DNA from: Planococcus lenghuensis
GTDB lineage: Bacteria > Bacillota > Bacilli > Bacillales_A > Planococcaceae
Direction of reading: 5' to 3'
Assembly: GCF_001999905.1 (NCBI RefSeq)
Contig: NZ_CP019640.1
Coordinates: 1,592,001 to 1,656,000 of the forward strand
DNA: 64,000 nt
Shown: positions 1 through 8,855 of the stretch, one piece after another
Position numbering within the stretch: position 1 is the first letter of the stretch
Layout: every line of letters begins with the position of its first letter
Position numbers and translations under genes: made by a program
Notes under the pieces: generated by a model
What the model saw: only the letters and a program-made list of their open reading frames with translations
The model's database searches: none
What the model was told of the DNA's origin: nothing

Positions 1-1320
1 GGCGCCTCCATTTCGTTTGACCAAAAGCTCGCCGCAGAAGATATTGAAGGAAGCATCGCGCACGTAACGATGCTTGAACAATGCAAGATATTATCGCAGG
101 AAGATGCGCAAGTGATCCGGGCGGGACTCAGCCGGCTGCAAGAAAAAGCGGCAGCCGGTGATCTTGCTTATTCAGCGGCACAGGAAGATATCCACCTGAA
201 TTTGGAGAAGCACCTGATTGATGATGTCGGACCGGTCGGCGGCAAGCTGCATACCGCCCGGAGCCGGAATGATCAAGTCGCGACAGATATGCATTTGTAT
301 TTGAAACGCAACGTGCAGGAAATCACTGAATTGATCGGCGGCTTCCAGGAAGCGCTGATCAGCCAGGCTGAGCAGCATGTGGAAACACTGGCACCGGGAT
401 ATACGCATCTTCAACGGGCCCAGCCCGTTTCATTCGCCCATCATCTGATGGCGTATTTCTGGATGCTTCAGCGCGACCGGGAACGTTTGACGGAATCACT
501 GAAGCGCATCGACGTATCGCCCCTTGGGGCCGGCGCGATGGCCGGGACGACATTCCCGATCGACCGGGAGCTGTCGGCTGAACTGCTCGGCTTCTCGGAC
601 ATTTATCCGAACAGCATTGACGCGGTGAGCGATCGGGATTTCATCCTGGAATTCCTGTCTGATGCTTCAATTCTCATGATGCATTTGTCGCGTCTGGCCG
701 AAGAGATCATCTTATGGTCGAGCGAAGAATTCCGGTTCATTGAACTGGATGATGCCTTTTCAACCGGATCGAGCATTATGCCGCAGAAGAAGAATCCGGA
801 TATGGCGGAATTGATCCGCGGGAAGACCGGCCGCGTTTACGGCAATTTGATCGGGTTGCTAACAATATTAAAAGGGCTGCCGCTTGCCTATAATAAGGAC
901 ATGCAGGAAGACAAGGAAGGCATGTTCGATACGGTGGAAACACTGAAGGGCTCATTGCGGATTTTCGAAGGGATGGTCAGCACGATGACCGTGCAGACTG
1001 AACGGCTGACAGCAGCCGTCCATTCGGATTTTTCGAATGCGACCGAGCTCGCGGATTATCTGGCGGCAAAAGGGATGCCGTTCCGCGAAGCGCATGATGT
1101 GACGGGCCGCTTGGTCTTTACGTGCATTCAGCGGGGAATTTACTTGAAAGACCTGCCGCTTTCCGAACTGCAGGAAGCAAGTCCGCTGTTCGGGACGGAT
1201 ATTTATGAAGCCCTCGCACCAGAGAATGCCGTGGCGAGACGAAATTCCGCTGGCGGTACAGGATTCGAACAAGTTCGCCGACAGCTTGAGCAAGCGAAAG
1301 CCAATTTAACGGGTGCCTGA
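1..1320 (+). CDS. argH: Argininosuccinate lyase, 5'-truncated by window edge
   Basis: ArgH cleaves argininosuccinate into arginine and fumarate, the last step of cytosolic arginine synthesis. The frame is open from base 1, so the N-terminus lies outside the window; the first in-frame ATG at 70 is internal, because codons 1-23 already read like ArgH (ASISFD...[10 protein letters not shown]). The [10 protein letters not shown] segment (about 250-279) and the fumarase/lyase superfamily signature [12 protein letters not shown] (about 766-801), which carries the flexible catalytic serine loop, are intact. The C-terminus ends normally and a strong terminator follows. argG would be expected just upstream. 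Identification is secure; only the missing start is uncertain. Confidence 0.96.
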   Translation, partial: GASISFDQKLAAEDIEGSIAHVTMLEQCKILSQEDAQVIRAGLSRLQEKAAAGDLAYSAAQEDIHLNLEKHLIDDVGPVGGKLHTARSRNDQVATDMHLYLKRNVQEITELIGGFQEALISQAEQHVETLAPGYTHLQRAQPVSFAHHLMAYFWMLQRDRERLTESLKRIDVSPLGAGAMAGTTFPIDRELSAELLGFSDIYPNSIDAVSDRDFILEFLSDASILMMHLSRLAEEIILWSSEEFRFIELDDAFSTGSSIMPQKKNPDMAELIRGKTGRVYGNLIGLLTILKGLPLAYNKDMQEDKEGMFDTVETLKGSLRIFEGMVSTMTVQTERLTAAVHSDFSNATELADYLAAKGMPFREAHDVTGRLVFTCIQRGIYLKDLPLSELQEASPLFGTDIYEALAPENAVARRNSAGGTGFEQVRRQLEQAKANLTGA

Positions 1321-1326
1321 AAAGAC

Positions 1327-1374
1327 AGAGCCGAACATTTCTCTATTGCAGAGAAATGTCCGGCTCTTTTTGGT
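1327..1374 (+). terminator. Intrinsic terminator after argH
   Basis: An 18-bp near-perfect stem (AGAGCCGAACATTTCTCT and its complement) with a 5-base loop is followed by a T-run, 6 bases after the argH stop. It closes the arg transcript before the ABC exporter genes. Confidence 0.9.
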
Positions 1375-1517
1375 TTGCTTCCGGGTCGTCATTTTTAATA
1401 GTAGGAAATTACAAAAGAAAATAAAATTCAACAATAAAAAAATAATAAACAAGGACTTGCTGTCGGTCATTTGCTAAAATAGACAGGTTGAGAAACTTTG
1501 AAACAAGGAGATAGCAT

Positions 1518-3272
1518 ATGCGCGTGTTCTTGGATTTAAGCTGGTTTTTTAAAGAACGAAAAAAGCAGTATATCATCGGTGTCATCATGCTGCTGCTTGT
1601 CGCATTGCTGCAGCTCTTGCCGCCGAAAATCATCGGGTTTGTCGTCGATGAAATCAGTGCCGGATCCCTGACTTCTTCGTTTCTGATCAGCTGGCTTGGC
1701 ATTCTGGCAGCGGCAGCGGCAGGTATGTATGTGCTGCGCTATTGGTGGCGTCAGATGATATTTGGTTCATCGCTCGTGCTGGCAAGGAATTTACGGCGGG
1801 ACCTGTACCATCATTTCACCCAGATGTCACCGGCATTTTATCAGAAACGGCGGGTCGGCGATCTCATGGCACATGCCACGAACGATTTGCAGGCAGTTCA
1901 GCAGACTGCGAGTGCGGGTGTGCTGACACTGGTCGACTCGATTGTCACCGGCGGGTTTGTCATTGCTGCGATGGCTATTACAATCAATTGGAAGCTGACC
2001 TTGATCGTGATTCTGCCGTTCCCGGTCATGATTATCCTGACAAGCTGGTATGGTCGGCTCCTTCACGAACGGTTCCATGGCGCTCAGGAAGCATTTTCGG
2101 ATCTGAATGACAAAACGCAGGAAAGCGTGTCCGGTATGAAAGTGTTAAAGACATTCGGACAAAGCGGAGAAGATATCGCAGATTTTAAGCGCAAGTCAGC
2201 GGACGTGGTCGAGAAAAATGTCCGGGTTGCAAAAATCGACTCACTGTTTGATCCGACTATTTCTGCGATCATTGGAATCTGTTACATGCTGTCCATCGGA
2301 TTCGGGGCTTATTTCGTCGTGAACAGCGACATGACAGTCGGTGATCTGATTGCGTTCACGACATATCTCGGCTTGCTTGTATGGCCGATGCTTGCGTTCG
2401 GCTGGTTGTTTAATATCGTGGAACGCGGCCGTGCTTCATACGACCGGATCCGGTCCCTGCTGGCAGTACCGGCGGATATTACCGATAAAGAAAAAGCGCT
2501 GGATTCACAGCCGGAAGGGGACATTGCATTTCAAGTAGAGGAATTCCGGTTTGAGGATCACGAAGAACCGGTGTTAAACGATGTTCACTTCACACTTCAG
2601 CGCGGGGAAACACTCGGTATTGTCGGGAAGACCGGTTCAGGGAAAACGGCGATTCTCCGGCTCCTGCTCCGCGAATTTGAAGGATACAGGGGAACCATTA
2701 CATTCGGCGGCATTCCGATTGGCGATTTCAGACGCCAGAAACTCCGGGAAGCGATCGGTTATGTGCCGCAAGATCATTTTCTGTTTTCGATGGATATCCG
2801 CAACAATATCGCTTTTGCCCGTCCGGAGGCAACCGATGCTGAAGTGGAACAGGCAGCGCGGCTCGCGCACATCCATGAGGATATTCTTCAGTTTGCTGAA
2901 GGGTATCAAACAGTCGTCGGTGAAAGAGGCGTATCGTTATCGGGCGGCCAGAAACAACGGATTTCCATCGCCCGGGCATTGCTGACTTCACCGGAACTGC
3001 TGATTCTGGATGATTCCCTGTCGGCTGTGGATGCAAAAACCGAGGAAGCCATTCTGGAATCTTTGAAAGCGGCACGGACCGGGGAGACGACGATCATCAC
3101 GTCCCACCGGCTGAGCGCCATCCAGCATGCTCATCAGATCATCGTCATGCATGAAGGCCGAATTACGGAAGCCGGTACGCATGACGAATTGATGGCACTG
3201 GATGGTCGCTACCGGGAAATGTACGACTTGCAGCAGTTGGAGGCGCTCGTCGAACAAGGAGGCACAATGTAA
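1518..3272 (+). CDS. Heterodimeric ABC exporter, subunit with degenerate ATPase site (YheI/BmrC-like)
   Basis: Half-transporter of 584 residues with an N-terminal six-helix ABC exporter domain (about 1-310) and a C-terminal nucleotide-binding domain. Walker A GKTGSGKT is at 370-377, the LSGGQ signature at 474-478 and Walker B LLILDD at 494-499. Asp499 occupies the position of the usual catalytic glutamate, as in the non-canonical subunit of heterodimeric multidrug exporters such as B. subtilis YheI (BmrC). The H-loop histidine is about residue 530. An AAGGAG site precedes the ATG by about 7 bases. The stop overlaps the next gene by one base (TAATG), so the two are co-translated. Substrate is unknown; drug or lipid export is the family expectation. 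Confidence 0.9.
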   Translation: MRVFLDLSWFFKERKKQYIIGVIMLLLVALLQLLPPKIIGFVVDEISAGSLTSSFLISWLGILAAAAAGMYVLRYWWRQMIFGSSLVLARNLRRDLYHHFTQMSPAFYQKRRVGDLMAHATNDLQAVQQTASAGVLTLVDSIVTGGFVIAAMAITINWKLTLIVILPFPVMIILTSWYGRLLHERFHGAQEAFSDLNDKTQESVSGMKVLKTFGQSGEDIADFKRKSADVVEKNVRVAKIDSLFDPTISAIIGICYMLSIGFGAYFVVNSDMTVGDLIAFTTYLGLLVWPMLAFGWLFNIVERGRASYDRIRSLLAVPADITDKEKALDSQPEGDIAFQVEEFRFEDHEEPVLNDVHFTLQRGETLGIVGKTGSGKTAILRLLLREFEGYRGTITFGGIPIGDFRRQKLREAIGYVPQDHFLFSMDIRNNIAFARPEATDAEVEQAARLAHIHEDILQFAEGYQTVVGERGVSLSGGQKQRISIARALLTSPELLILDDSLSAVDAKTEEAILESLKAARTGETTIITSHRLSAIQHAHQIIVMHEGRITEAGTHDELMALDGRYREMYDLQQLEALVEQGGTM

Positions 3273-5047
3273 TGGAGCAGCAGCCGAAATTATCGGGCAA
3301 AGATCAATGGAATGTATTCAAGCGCCTGCTCACTTATTTGAAACCGCATAAAAAAGTACTGGCACTCGCGCTTCTTCTGCTCGCGCTGACCGTAGCAGGC
3401 GATGTGCTCGGGCCGCTTATCATTAAGCGGTTTATCGATCAATACTTGACACCCGGCTTCTTTCCGACCGATGCCATTATAAGCCTGGCCGCCGCCTATG
3501 CCGCGATTCAGATTATGAATGTATTCGTCAGTTATTTTCAGCTCCTGAAATTCCAGGAAGTGGCATTGGCAGTCATCCGAGAGCTGCGGATTGATGTGTT
3601 CAGTAAAGTGCATAGTCTTGGGATGAGGTATTTCGACAGAACACCGGCTGGCAGTACGGTGTCCCGTGTGACGAATGACACGGAAGCAATCAAGGAAATG
3701 TTTGTCGGCGTGCTTGTCGGATTCGTGCAAAGCGCTTTTCTCGTCGTCGGCGTGTACATCGCCATGCTGTTGCTGAACTGGCGCCTTGCATTGCTCGTCC
3801 TGCTGTTGGCTCCGATCATCGTGTGGATCATCACTGCATACCGTAAACACAGTTCGGTGTTTTATCAGGATCTGCGGGAACGGCTCAGCCAATTGAATGC
3901 CAAGCTCTCGGAATCGCTCCAAGGTATGTCGATGATCCAGGCATTCCGTCAGGAGGACCGGCTGCAGGACGAATTCGAGCAGATTAACGAACAGCATTAC
4001 AAAGCGGGCCGGCGAAATATCCGGATGGACAGCCTGATGCTGCATCCGGCGATTGATCTGATTTATGCAGGTGCAATTATTCTGCTGCTGAGTTATTTCG
4101 GCGTTACATCATTCTCGAATACAGTGGAAGTCGGTACCGTTTATGCGTTCGTCACCTATATCGACCGCTTTTTTGAACCGGTCAACCAAGTTATGCGAAG
4201 GCTGTCTGTTTTTCAGCAGGCGATTGTGGCCGCATCCCGCGTGTTTACAGTGCTTGATGAAGAGGACACAGAACCGGCACAGCAGGAAACGAAGGCGGAA
4301 ATTACAGCAGGCCGCATTGAATTCGATAACGTAACATTTTCTTATGATGGGAAAAACGACGTGCTGAAAAATATATCCTTCACGGCGAATCCGGGAGAAA
4401 CGGTTGCACTTGTCGGCCATACCGGAAGCGGCAAAAGCTCCATCATTAACCTGCTGATGCGGTTCTATGAGTATGAGCGCGGTGATATCCGGATTGACGG
4501 ACGTTCGGTCAAAGCTTATCCGAACGAGGAACTCCGAAAGAAGATGGGACTTGTCCTGCAGGATCCGTTCTTATTCTATGGTACGATTGACAGCAATATC
4601 CGGCTGCATAATGAGACGATGACGGATGAAGAAGTCCGGGCAGCGGCTGAGTTCGTGCAGGCGGACGCATTCATCCAAATGCTGCCGCATGGTTATGAAC
4701 AGAAAGTGACCGAGCGGGGGTCGACATTCTCAAGCGGTCAGCGACAGCTTCTGGCGTTCGCCCGCACCGTCGCAGCTGATCCGCGCATTCTGGTCCTGGA
4801 CGAAGCGACGGCCAATATCGATACGGAAACAGAAGTTGCCATCCAGACGAGCTTGGCCCGGATGCGGCAAGGCCGGACGACGATTGCGATCGCTCACCGT
4901 TTATCCACCATTCAGGATGCTGAACTGATTTTAGTGCTGCACCATGGTGAAGTCATTGAACGCGGGACTCACCAGGAACTGCTGGCAGCCCGCGGTCTGT
5001 ATCATAAAATGTACCTGCTTCAGAATAGTCTTGTCGAACAGCCCTAG
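3272..5047 (+). CDS. Heterodimeric ABC exporter, catalytically canonical subunit (YheH/BmrD-like)
   Basis: Partner half-transporter of 591 residues with the same layout: transmembrane exporter domain to about residue 325, then a nucleotide-binding domain with Walker A GHTGSGKS (382-389), signature FSSGQ (486-490), Walker B LVLDE with the catalytic Glu511 present, and H-loop His542. The pair therefore has one normal and one degenerate ATP site, typical of the YheI/YheH (BmrC/BmrD) type. It starts one base inside the stop of its partner. No regulator or leader peptide of the BmrB type was recognised upstream. No clear terminator follows before ccdA. Confidence 0.9.
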   Translation: MEQQPKLSGKDQWNVFKRLLTYLKPHKKVLALALLLLALTVAGDVLGPLIIKRFIDQYLTPGFFPTDAIISLAAAYAAIQIMNVFVSYFQLLKFQEVALAVIRELRIDVFSKVHSLGMRYFDRTPAGSTVSRVTNDTEAIKEMFVGVLVGFVQSAFLVVGVYIAMLLLNWRLALLVLLLAPIIVWIITAYRKHSSVFYQDLRERLSQLNAKLSESLQGMSMIQAFRQEDRLQDEFEQINEQHYKAGRRNIRMDSLMLHPAIDLIYAGAIILLLSYFGVTSFSNTVEVGTVYAFVTYIDRFFEPVNQVMRRLSVFQQAIVAASRVFTVLDEEDTEPAQQETKAEITAGRIEFDNVTFSYDGKNDVLKNISFTANPGETVALVGHTGSGKSSIINLLMRFYEYERGDIRIDGRSVKAYPNEELRKKMGLVLQDPFLFYGTIDSNIRLHNETMTDEEVRAAAEFVQADAFIQMLPHGYEQKVTERGSTFSSGQRQLLAFARTVAADPRILVLDEATANIDTETEVAIQTSLARMRQGRTTIAIAHRLSTIQDAELILVLHHGEVIERGTHQELLAARGLYHKMYLLQNSLVEQP

Positions 5048-5152
5048 AATGGCAATATCTCTGGTATCTGTCAAAAAGATTTCACAATCAGACATCCTTC
5101 TTTTTGACTTGAAGTTTGGTACGATGGGGAGAGGAAATTAGAGGGAGTGACG

Positions 5153-5866
5153 GTGTTGACTGCGGAGTTATCTTTATTTTTAGCGTTCGGCGCAGGGTTT
5201 TTAAGTTTCATCTCCCCTTGCTGTCTGCCGCTGTATCCAGCCTTTTTATCTTATATTACCGGCATGAGTGTCAATGAACTGAAAAACGAGCGCGGCATGA
5301 TGCAGCAGCGGGCGATTTTGCATACGATTTTCTTTCTGCTTGGCTTTTCAGCAATTTTCATCGCACTCGGTTTTAGCACATCGCTCTTCAGTGATTGGTT
5401 CATCATTTATGATGATGTGATCCGCCAGGTCGGCGCGATTTTCATCGTGTTTTTCGGTCTTGTTATTTTGGGGATATTCACACCGAGCTTTCTAATGAAA
5501 GATAAGAAAATCACATTTCAGAACCGGCCATCCGGCTACTTCGGTACATTTATCATCGGAATCGCCTTTGCAGCAGGCTGGACGCCGTGCACAGGCCCGA
5601 TCACCGGCGCTGTCTATGGACTGGCCGCAACCAATCCCGGGGCCGGTGTATGGTATATGCTTGCCTATGTGTTGGGATTTGCCATTCCATTTTTCGTTCT
5701 GTCGTTTTTTATCACCCGGATGGATTGGGTTCGCAGAAGAAGCAGAACCATCATGAAAGTAGGCGGAAGTGTCATGATCGCGGTCGGCGTCCTGCTGTTT
5801 TTTGATGGCATGACTTACCTGATCCGTGTCATGAGCCCATTTTTCGGCGGGTTCCAGGGATTGTAG
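5153..5866 (+). CDS. ccdA: Cytochrome c biogenesis protein CcdA
   Basis: CcdA is an integral membrane thiol-disulfide transporter that passes reducing equivalents from cytoplasmic thioredoxin to extracytoplasmic partners such as ResA for cytochrome c maturation. About six hydrophobic segments are visible. The redox cysteines lie in SPCCLP near the start of helix 1 (about residues 23-24) and in WTPCTGP (about 146). The GTG at 5153 is preferred over the in-frame GTG at 5147 because 5147 overlaps the GAGGGAG ribosome site, while 5153 sits about 6 bases behind it. ccdC follows, but the CheY-like yneI gene that separates them in B. subtilis is missing. Confidence 0.93.
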   Translation: MLTAELSLFLAFGAGFLSFISPCCLPLYPAFLSYITGMSVNELKNERGMMQQRAILHTIFFLLGFSAIFIALGFSTSLFSDWFIIYDDVIRQVGAIFIVFFGLVILGIFTPSFLMKDKKITFQNRPSGYFGTFIIGIAFAAGWTPCTGPITGAVYGLAATNPGAGVWYMLAYVLGFAIPFFVLSFFITRMDWVRRRSRTIMKVGGSVMIAVGVLLFFDGMTYLIRVMSPFFGGFQGL

Positions 5867-5938
5867 TCACGGTGGTATTATGGAAGAGGCAACTGCCTCG
5901 TTTAATCGCATTGGCAGTTTTGCCTGAGGAGGATCGCG

Positions 5939-6439
5939 ATGCTTGAACGTATATCGCCGGAATTGATGCTGATTGCGACAACCGTCATCGCATTGTTCAT
6001 GGGTACTCTGCTGGTTGTCGTCCGTTCAAAAGCAGCGAAGTATCCGGTCACGGCTAAAAAAATCATCTTACCGCCGCTGTTTATGTCGACGGGAGCGCTC
6101 ATGTTTGTTTTTCCTTTTTTTCGGGTAGAACCGCTTCAGGTGCTTGAAGCATTCGCGGTCGGCATGCTGTTTTCGACTGTGCTGATCTGGACATCGAGTT
6201 TTGAAGTGCGCGGTGATAAAATTTATATGAAGCAGTCCAAGGCCTTTGTTTTTATTCTGATTGGGCTGCTCGTGCTGCGGCTGATCATCAAATCGATTAT
6301 TGGCACATCAGTCGATGTGGGCGAGCTGAGCGGCATGTTTTGGATTTTGGCATTCGGCATGATTCTGCCGTGGCGGATCGCCATGCTGTGGAAATATAAA
6401 AAACTGGAAAATGAAACAAAAAGCGCTGTCCCGGATTAA
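5939..6439 (+). CDS. ccdC: CcdC family membrane protein (YneJ-like)
   Basis: A protein of 166 residues with four to five hydrophobic segments, matching the CcdC/YneJ family that is encoded next to ccdA in Bacillus. CcdC is associated with cytochrome c biogenesis by position, although in B. subtilis it is dispensable. A GAGGAGG site sits 6 bases before the ATG. The 72 bases between ccdA and this gene hold no coding frame. A bidirectional terminator separates it from the convergent DUF2621 gene. Confidence 0.85.
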   Translation: MLERISPELMLIATTVIALFMGTLLVVVRSKAAKYPVTAKKIILPPLFMSTGALMFVFPFFRVEPLQVLEAFAVGMLFSTVLIWTSSFEVRGDKIYMKQSKAFVFILIGLLVLRLIIKSIIGTSVDVGELSGMFWILAFGMILPWRIAMLWKYKKLENETKSAVPD

Positions 6440-6456
6440 CGGGCAGCGCTTTTATT
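6417..6456. terminator. Bidirectional terminator between ccdC and DUF2621 gene
   Basis: The stem AAGCGCTGTCCCG / CGGGCAGCGCTT (one mismatch) is flanked by A-rich sequence on one side and T-rich on the other. It lies between convergent genes and can serve both. Confidence 0.85.
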
Positions 6457-6895
6457 TTTGGAAATAGTCTTCGTATGGTGCGGCATCGATCTGCATTTCA
6501 TTGAGCTTTTTGCGCAGGAATTTATGATCCCGCTTGGGGGTGGCCAGAATATAGCCGCGAATAATGTGTTCATGCTCCACCGCTTTTGCTTTTTCAGCCA
6601 GGACAAGTTGACCGATCCGGCCGGCGATTTTCTGCTTGGCGACCGGACGGAACAGATCCGGAACCGGCTGCACAAGCTCATTCAGCAATTGCTTGTCATC
6701 TTCACCCCATAAATGCACCGTCTGGTCCACATAATATTCTTCCCAGTCCATGTCCGAACGGCCATCCTGCTTCGGCATCTTCTTCAGGAATTTCCGGAAC
6801 ATGAAAAAACCGCCGATGGCAAATGAAGTGATCAGCACAACCGTCCAAAACAGGATAAACCAAAGAAACGGTCCTTCTAATACCACGGTGTTCAC
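6452..6895 (-). CDS. DUF2621 family membrane-anchored protein (YneK-like)
   Basis: A protein of up to 147 residues: one N-terminal membrane helix (about 9-33, FLWFILFWTVVLITSFAIGG) followed by a charged soluble domain of about 110 residues. It resembles YneK/DUF2621, which also lies next to ccdC in B. subtilis. Function is unknown. The GTG at 6895 overlaps the GAGGTG ribosome site. The in-frame GTG at 6886, about 8 bases behind that site, is an equally good start and would shorten the protein by three residues. Confidence 0.75.
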   Translation of the reverse strand: MNTVVLEGPFLWFILFWTVVLITSFAIGGFFMFRKFLKKMPKQDGRSDMDWEEYYVDQTVHLWGEDDKQLLNELVQPVPDLFRPVAKQKIAGRIGQLVLAEKAKAVEHEHIIRGYILATPKRDHKFLRKKLNEMQIDAAPYEDYFQK

Positions 6896-7004
6896 CTCGT
6901 TTCGTCTCTTTTTTCATTATAAGAGCTAATCAAAGAAAATTCATTAAAAATGTATCCCTCTTCTCATCGGATTTCTATATAGCGGGTGAGAGGAGGTGAG
7001 CAGC

Positions 7005-7223
7005 ATGGCAGTAATCGAATTCAACGATGCCATCCTCCGTCTGACACTTGACGACGGATTGGATGCGAACGGCAAGCCGAAAAAGAAAGTGAAAGCGTAC
7101 CGCAATGCAAGTGACACAGCAACACCGGAAGGGATGTCCCAGTCCGCACAAGTACTGGCCGGATTTGGCACGAAACCGCTGATTTCAGTGGAAAAACAGA
7201 CAACACATAACATTTACGCGTAA
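7005..7223 (+). CDS. DUF1659 domain protein
   Basis: A small soluble protein of 72 residues (MAVIEFNDAILRL...) matching the DUF1659 family of Bacilli. It usually occurs with a DUF2922 gene and a YvrJ-type gene, as here. The ATG at 7005 is chosen because an ideal GAGGAGGTGA site sits 5-6 bases upstream; the GTG at 6996 lies inside that site. Function is unknown. It shares a transcript with the DUF2922 gene 20 bases downstream. Confidence 0.8.
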   Translation: MAVIEFNDAILRLTLDDGLDANGKPKKKVKAYRNASDTATPEGMSQSAQVLAGFGTKPLISVEKQTTHNIYA

Positions 7224-7243
7224 GCGGAGAGGAGAAGTAATTG

Positions 7244-7459
7244 ATGGCTAAAACGCTGGAACTGAGCTTTGAATCAGCACTCGGAAAAGAAGTGACCTTC
7301 TCGGTGGAAGCGCCCAGGGAGGATCTGACGGCAGCTGAATTGAAAACCGGCATGGATTCGATTATTGCACTCGGTGTCTTTGCTGTGGAAGGTTCCCCTT
7401 TTGCGGTGGCGAAAGGTGCCCGGATCGTCGAACGCAATATTCAGGATTACGAGATTTAA
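7244..7459 (+). CDS. DUF2922 domain protein
   Basis: A small protein of 71 residues (MAKTLELSFES...) of the DUF2922 family, with a predicted short beta-rich fold and a conserved tail (NIQDYEI). GGAGAGGAGAAG lies upstream; the ATG at 7244 has better spacing than the TTG at 7241. It follows the DUF1659 gene closely and is ended by its own terminator. Function is unknown. Confidence 0.8.
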   Translation: MAKTLELSFESALGKEVTFSVEAPREDLTAAELKTGMDSIIALGVFAVEGSPFAVAKGARIVERNIQDYEI

Positions 7460-7465
7460 TGAATG

Positions 7466-7496
7466 CAAGCCCTCCGGAAAACCGGAGGGCTTTTTA
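7466..7496 (+). terminator. Terminator between DUF2922 and YvrJ-like genes
   Basis: AGCCCTCCGG-AAAA-CCGGAGGGCT is followed by a T-run. The perfect 10-bp stem lies only about 20 bases before the next start codon, so the YvrJ-like gene is expressed by read-through or from its own promoter. Confidence 0.85.
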
Positions 7497-7515
7497 TGAA
7501 CAGGAGGTGTACAAA

Positions 7516-7644
7516 ATGGAAGAATGGATGCGGCTTGTCCAGGAAGTGGGTTTTCCGATTTTTGTATCATTTTATCTGATGCACCGGGTGGAAACGAAAC
7601 TTCAGGCAATCCACGATGCATTGCTCGGTCTGAAGGCGCTGTGA
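7516..7644 (+). CDS. YvrJ family small protein
   Basis: A 42-residue protein (MEEWMRLVQEVGFPIFVS...) with one short amphipathic or membrane helix followed by a charged helix (HRVETKLQAIHDALLGL), as in the YvrJ family. The ideal CAGGAGGTG ribosome site at 7501-7509 decides the ATG at 7516; the longer open frame from 7459 would read through the terminator hairpin. It completes the DUF1659-DUF2922-YvrJ set. Role unknown. Confidence 0.75.
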   Translation: MEEWMRLVQEVGFPIFVSFYLMHRVETKLQAIHDALLGLKAL

Positions 7645-7739
7645 CGTCACAAAACTGTGACAAAGGCCGCCGGCAGGGAGTTGTGCAGGTAAAGTCTATC
7701 CGCTAAGATGAAATGAGCAACAGAGTGGAGGAGACGCGC

Positions 7740-8330
7740 ATGAAACGGCTGATGCAAACATTTGGGATGAGCGGGGCGATTTTGATCGCCGGCTGTTCGA
7801 ACAGTGCATTGGAAGCGGAGATGAACTGGGAAGTGCAGGATTTCTCTTATATGGATCAGCGCGGGGAGGAAGTATCGCTCGACAGCCTGGAAGGAACACC
7901 TTGGCTTGCCGCTTTCATTTTTACGAGCTGCGAGACGGTCTGTCCGCCGATGACATTCAACCTGACAGATATCCAAGGAGAATTGGAAGCAAAAGGGATT
8001 GAAGACTATAAAATTGTCGCATTCAGCGTGGATCCGGAAAATGACACCCCGGAACAGCTGCAGGAATATTTATCGAATTACCCGGTGCCCGACGAGTCTA
8101 AATGGCATCTATTGACTGGTTATTCACAGGAAGAAGTGAAGGCACTCGGGGCTGAGTCATTTAAGACACTTGTCCAGAATGATCCGAACAGCGACCAGGT
8201 GGTTCATGGCACGACATTTTATCTTGTGAACGGGGAAGGAACAGTCGTGAAGGACTATAACGGCTATCAGGACGTACCCGTCGATATGATTGCGGCGGAT
8301 TTGGAAACACTGATTGAAGAACAGAGCTGA
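7740..8330 (+). CDS. SCO1/SenC family copper chaperone, lipoprotein
   Basis: A lipoprotein of 196 residues: a short signal peptide ends in a lipobox (LIAGC, Cys19), then a thioredoxin-like SCO domain. The copper ligands are present: the CxxxCP motif SCETVCPP (Cys64, Cys68) and His156 in VVHGTTF. SCO proteins deliver copper to the CuA site of cytochrome c oxidase on the outer face of the membrane (B. subtilis YpmQ). The ATG at 7740 follows GTGGAGGAGA with proper spacing, whereas the upstream ATG at 7713 lacks such a site. A perfect 16-bp inverted repeat lies at 7646-7661. Confidence 0.9.
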   Translation: MKRLMQTFGMSGAILIAGCSNSALEAEMNWEVQDFSYMDQRGEEVSLDSLEGTPWLAAFIFTSCETVCPPMTFNLTDIQGELEAKGIEDYKIVAFSVDPENDTPEQLQEYLSNYPVPDESKWHLLTGYSQEEVKALGAESFKTLVQNDPNSDQVVHGTTFYLVNGEGTVVKDYNGYQDVPVDMIAADLETLIEEQS

Positions 8331-8356
8331 AAACCCGGTTAAACACCGGGTTTTTG
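8329..8356. terminator. Bidirectional terminator between sco and mscL
   Basis: Stem AAACCCGGT / ACCGGGTTT with a 5-base loop and T-run, placed at the convergent ends of the two genes and overlapping the mscL stop. Confidence 0.85.
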
Positions 8357-8746
8357 CTTTGCCAGTAAATCGCGGATTTCTGTGAGAAGTTCTTCTTTCG
8401 TATCAAGAACGGCAGGTTCTTCTTTACCGGCTTCCTGCGGCTCTTCTTCTTTGCGTTTGAATTTGCTGAACAGCCGGATGACCAGGAAAATTGAAAACGT
8501 GACTATGAAGAAATCAATGATGGCTTGAAAGAATTCTCCATAGCGCAGTGCTGCGTCTTCCGCTTCGCCGAACCGGTAAGCCCAGTCGGCTACACTATAC
8601 CCGCCGAGCAGAATACCAGTGAGCGGCACAATCAGGTCTTCGACGAGCGACGTCACGATTTTGCTGAAAGCGGCACCGATAACGACAGCGATGGCCAAGT
8701 CGAGAACATTCCCTCTTACCGCAAATTTTTTAAAATCATCCCACAT
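8339..8746 (-). CDS. mscL: Large-conductance mechanosensitive channel MscL
   Basis: A 135-residue membrane channel that opens under membrane tension to release solutes on osmotic downshock. The N-terminal MWDDFKKFAVRGNVLDLAIA and helix 1 (AVVIGAAFSKIV) are typical, followed by a periplasmic loop, helix 2 (about 72-92) and a charged C-terminal bundle helix. Length matches the family. The ATG at 8746 follows a GGGAGGTG site; the longer open frame upstream is not conserved MscL sequence. Confidence 0.95.
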   Translation of the reverse strand: MWDDFKKFAVRGNVLDLAIAVVIGAAFSKIVTSLVEDLIVPLTGILLGGYSVADWAYRFGEAEDAALRYGEFFQAIIDFFIVTFSIFLVIRLFSKFKRKEEEPQEAGKEEPAVLDTKEELLTEIRDLLAKQKPGV

Positions 8747-8855
8747 GCAGATGCACCTCCCGTTCCTTATTGTACCGGACGGGAAAGCTGAAAACAGCGG
8801 AATTTGACAGCGGTATGATAGACTGAAACTAACAAAGAATAGTCGGTGGTGTGAA

